In this document: positions 6,132-7,102 of the stretch, piece by piece
Position numbering within the stretch: position 1 is the stretch's first letter
Layout of the letters: every line of letters starts with the position of its first letter
Origin: Rudanella sp.
Lineage (GTDB): Bacteria; Bacteroidota; Bacteroidia; Cytophagales; Spirosomataceae
Assembly (NCBI GenBank): GCA_026785985.1
Contig: JAJAYX010000697.1
Span: 1 to 7,102, forward strand
Direction of reading: 5' to 3'
DNA length: 7,102 bases
The notes under the pieces: model-generated
Databases searched by the model: none
Told to the model about the DNA's origin: nothing
What the model saw: the letters and a program-made list of their open reading frames with translations, nothing else
Position numbers and translations under genes: made by a program

Positions 6132-6481
6132 AATGTGTCTTGTCTGCCACCGAGTCAGCGCGTCGCTTTTCGGTTAGTACCTGCACCATTTACCGCGACA
6201 TCAGAACACTCGAACGGGCGGGAATCCCCCTGGTAACCCAGGAAGGCAAAGGTTATGCGATGCTGAATGGGTATCGACTGCCGCCTGTCATGTTTAGCGG
6301 TGGTCATCAAGGCGTTCACCAATGGATGACGGTCTTGTATCTGATGAATTTAAATGTGTCAATGGCACAAGTAGCGGCTGAATTAGACATTTCAGAAATG
6401 ACCGCACAACGTATGTGTGCTGCCATTCGGGAGGGTCGGTTCGCCGGTGCGGTGGCAAAAAAAACCTGTTCCTGTCCTTAG
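6128..6481 (+). pseudogene. Chimeric remnant: WYL/DeoR-type regulator HTH joined to an IS1595-type transposase fragment
   Basis: From about 6128 to 6295 the frame encodes the second half of a helix-turn-helix and its wing: SATESARRFSVSTCTIYRDI..., then GKGYAMLNGYRLPPVMF. This is the signature of WYL-domain transcription regulators. Homology (KCVLSATE) already exists upstream of the only possible start, TTG 6140, and TAA at 6125-6127 closes the frame, so the 5' end is missing. The WYL ligand-binding domain never appears. Instead, from 6296 the same frame continues as HQGVHQWMTVLYLMNLNVS and ELDISEMTAQRMC...REG, resembling the N-terminal region of IS1595/ISXO2 transposases. The frame stops at TAG 6479-6481 soon after an A8 run (6457-6464). 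With one A fewer, the reading would continue as KKPVPVLSG, the usual family sequence, up to TGA 6534-6536; the catalytic DDE region is absent either way. I judge this non-functional, although an HTH-only fusion peptide of 113 residues could be translated. Confidence 0.75.
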
Positions 6482-6647
6482 CGGAAGCTTTGAGGCTTTC
6501 ATGATTGTATCACTGTCAGTCCGATATAAGGAATGAGCCTAAATCTTTAAGCAACACTGGTGTGACAAATAGTGAAGTTTGTCGATAGGAATAAACAATA
6601 AAATTAAACAGGCTGTTCAACACCTGTACAATTTAAAACAACAGGAT
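6482..6647. other. AT-rich spacer upstream of the FAS1 gene
   Basis: The first part, to TGA at 6534-6536, is the out-of-frame tail of the transposase remnant. The rest is A/T-rich and should contain the promoter of the FAS1 gene. I could not identify a TTTG / TAnnTTTG pair with good spacing here; TTTG at 6578-6581 is present but lacks a matching TA two bases before it. Confidence 0.4.
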
Positions 6648-7055
6648 ATGAATATTGTCGAAACTGCCGTATCAAACGGTTCGTTCAAAACGCTTGTTGC
6701 CGCCGTTACAGCGGCTGGTCTTGCCGAAACGTTGAGCGGCACCGGCCCATTTACCGTTTTTGCTCCCGTTGATGCTGCGTTTGAGGCCCTTCCTGCCGGA
6801 ACGGTCGACACGTTGGTTAAGCCCGAAAACAAGGCTCAACTGACCGGAATTCTGACTTATCACGTTGTGGCGGGTAAAGTGATGTCGTCGGATTTGACCG
6901 ATGGCATGACTGTTACCACCGTGAACGGCCAAACGATTACTATCCACTTGACGGATGGTAAAGTAATGATTAACAACGCCGAAGTTATCATCGCCGACGT
7001 AGATACCGACAACGGTGTCGTCCATGCAATCAATGCCGTTTTGATGCCTAAGTAA
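6648..7055 (+). CDS. Fasciclin (FAS1) domain protein, single domain
   Basis: The 135-residue product is one complete FAS1 domain, a fold associated with adhesion in animals and bacteria. Its H1 motif is TVFAPVDAAF (36-45), the YHVV motif is at 71-74, and the H2 motif NGVVHAINAVLMP closes the domain (122-134). The start is placed at ATG 6648 because MNIVETAVSNGSF is the usual FAS1 opening and AGGA lies four bases upstream. The frame is open back to TTG 6579, but those 23 residues (basic, Gln-rich, no hydrophobic core) do not form a signal peptide. Without a secretion signal the protein is predicted to be cytoplasmic, or to leave the cell by an unrecognised route; stand-alone short FAS1 proteins of this kind do occur in bacteria. 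It appears intact, unlike its left neighbours, and no operon partner is visible before the window ends. Confidence 0.9.
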   Translation: MNIVETAVSNGSFKTLVAAVTAAGLAETLSGTGPFTVFAPVDAAFEALPAGTVDTLVKPENKAQLTGILTYHVVAGKVMSSDLTDGMTVTTVNGQTITIHLTDGKVMINNAEVIIADVDTDNGVVHAINAVLMPK

Positions 7056-7102
7056 GGTTTACGCTCTGTAAATAATAAACGGCGATGGCTGGCCTCTAAC
7101 CC

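Noticed and set aside
6455..6466. Programmed ribosomal frameshift at the A8 run
   Set aside because: The family-like reading needs a +1 shift rather than the -1 slip common in insertion sequences, and the downstream frame lacks catalytic residues, so simple insertion of a base is more likely.
6579..6647. TTG at 6579 as the start of the FAS1 protein
   Set aside because: The added 23 residues are not a signal peptide and do not belong to the FAS1 domain; ATG 6648 has AGGA upstream and the standard domain opening.

Overview
This window looks like an accessory, heavily rearranged stretch of a Bacteroidota chromosome, most likely a Cytophagales member of the Spirosoma type. The evidence is moderate G+C content, a Bacteroidota-type promoter (TTTG, 20 nt, TACTTTTG), scarcity of strong Shine-Dalgarno sites, and the gene families present: a VCBS/FG-GAP protein with an ASPIC/UnbV domain, a stand-alone FAS1 protein and a possible TssN-like membrane protein. 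The genus is an inference from family content; no rRNA or other marker gene is present.

Layout from left to right. Positions 1-227 hold no gene but contain two abutting perfect 12-bp palindromes. A leftward gene (228-1079) is broken by two in-frame stop codons that are each one base from a tryptophan codon. A tnpB-only IS200/IS605 element (about 1091-2460) lies immediately upstream of that gene's start. It has hairpins at both ends, a near-leaderless promoter, an RNA-guided nuclease gene with its catalytic residues present, and a structured 3' end where an omegaRNA would be expected. A short five-helix membrane protein (2473-2985) resembles the N-terminal part of type VI secretion protein TssN, but stops early. 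A zinc-dependent medium-chain alcohol dehydrogenase (3098-4114) appears intact, although its structural-zinc cysteines are mostly lost.

Convergent with it is a long leftward open frame (4092-6131). It is a 5'-truncated, internally deleted fragment of a much larger FG-GAP/VCBS propeller protein with an unnatural C-terminal extension. Back to back with its broken end is a rightward fragment of a WYL/DeoR-type regulator (its helix-turn-helix region only), joined in frame to a piece of an IS1595-type transposase that is itself frameshifted in an A8 run. The window closes with an intact single-domain FAS1 protein (6648-7055).

The genes do not form one pathway. The common theme is decay and recombination: at least three broken genes, one chimeric junction, one head-to-head breakpoint, and one nuclease-bearing mobile element that may still be active. 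The most distinctive observations are an exact 17-nt sequence present twice in tnpB in different reading frames, once within what looks like a 10-codon insertion and once in the predicted omegaRNA region, and the predicted guide position running into the TssN-like gene. I did not find a convincing new multi-gene system.
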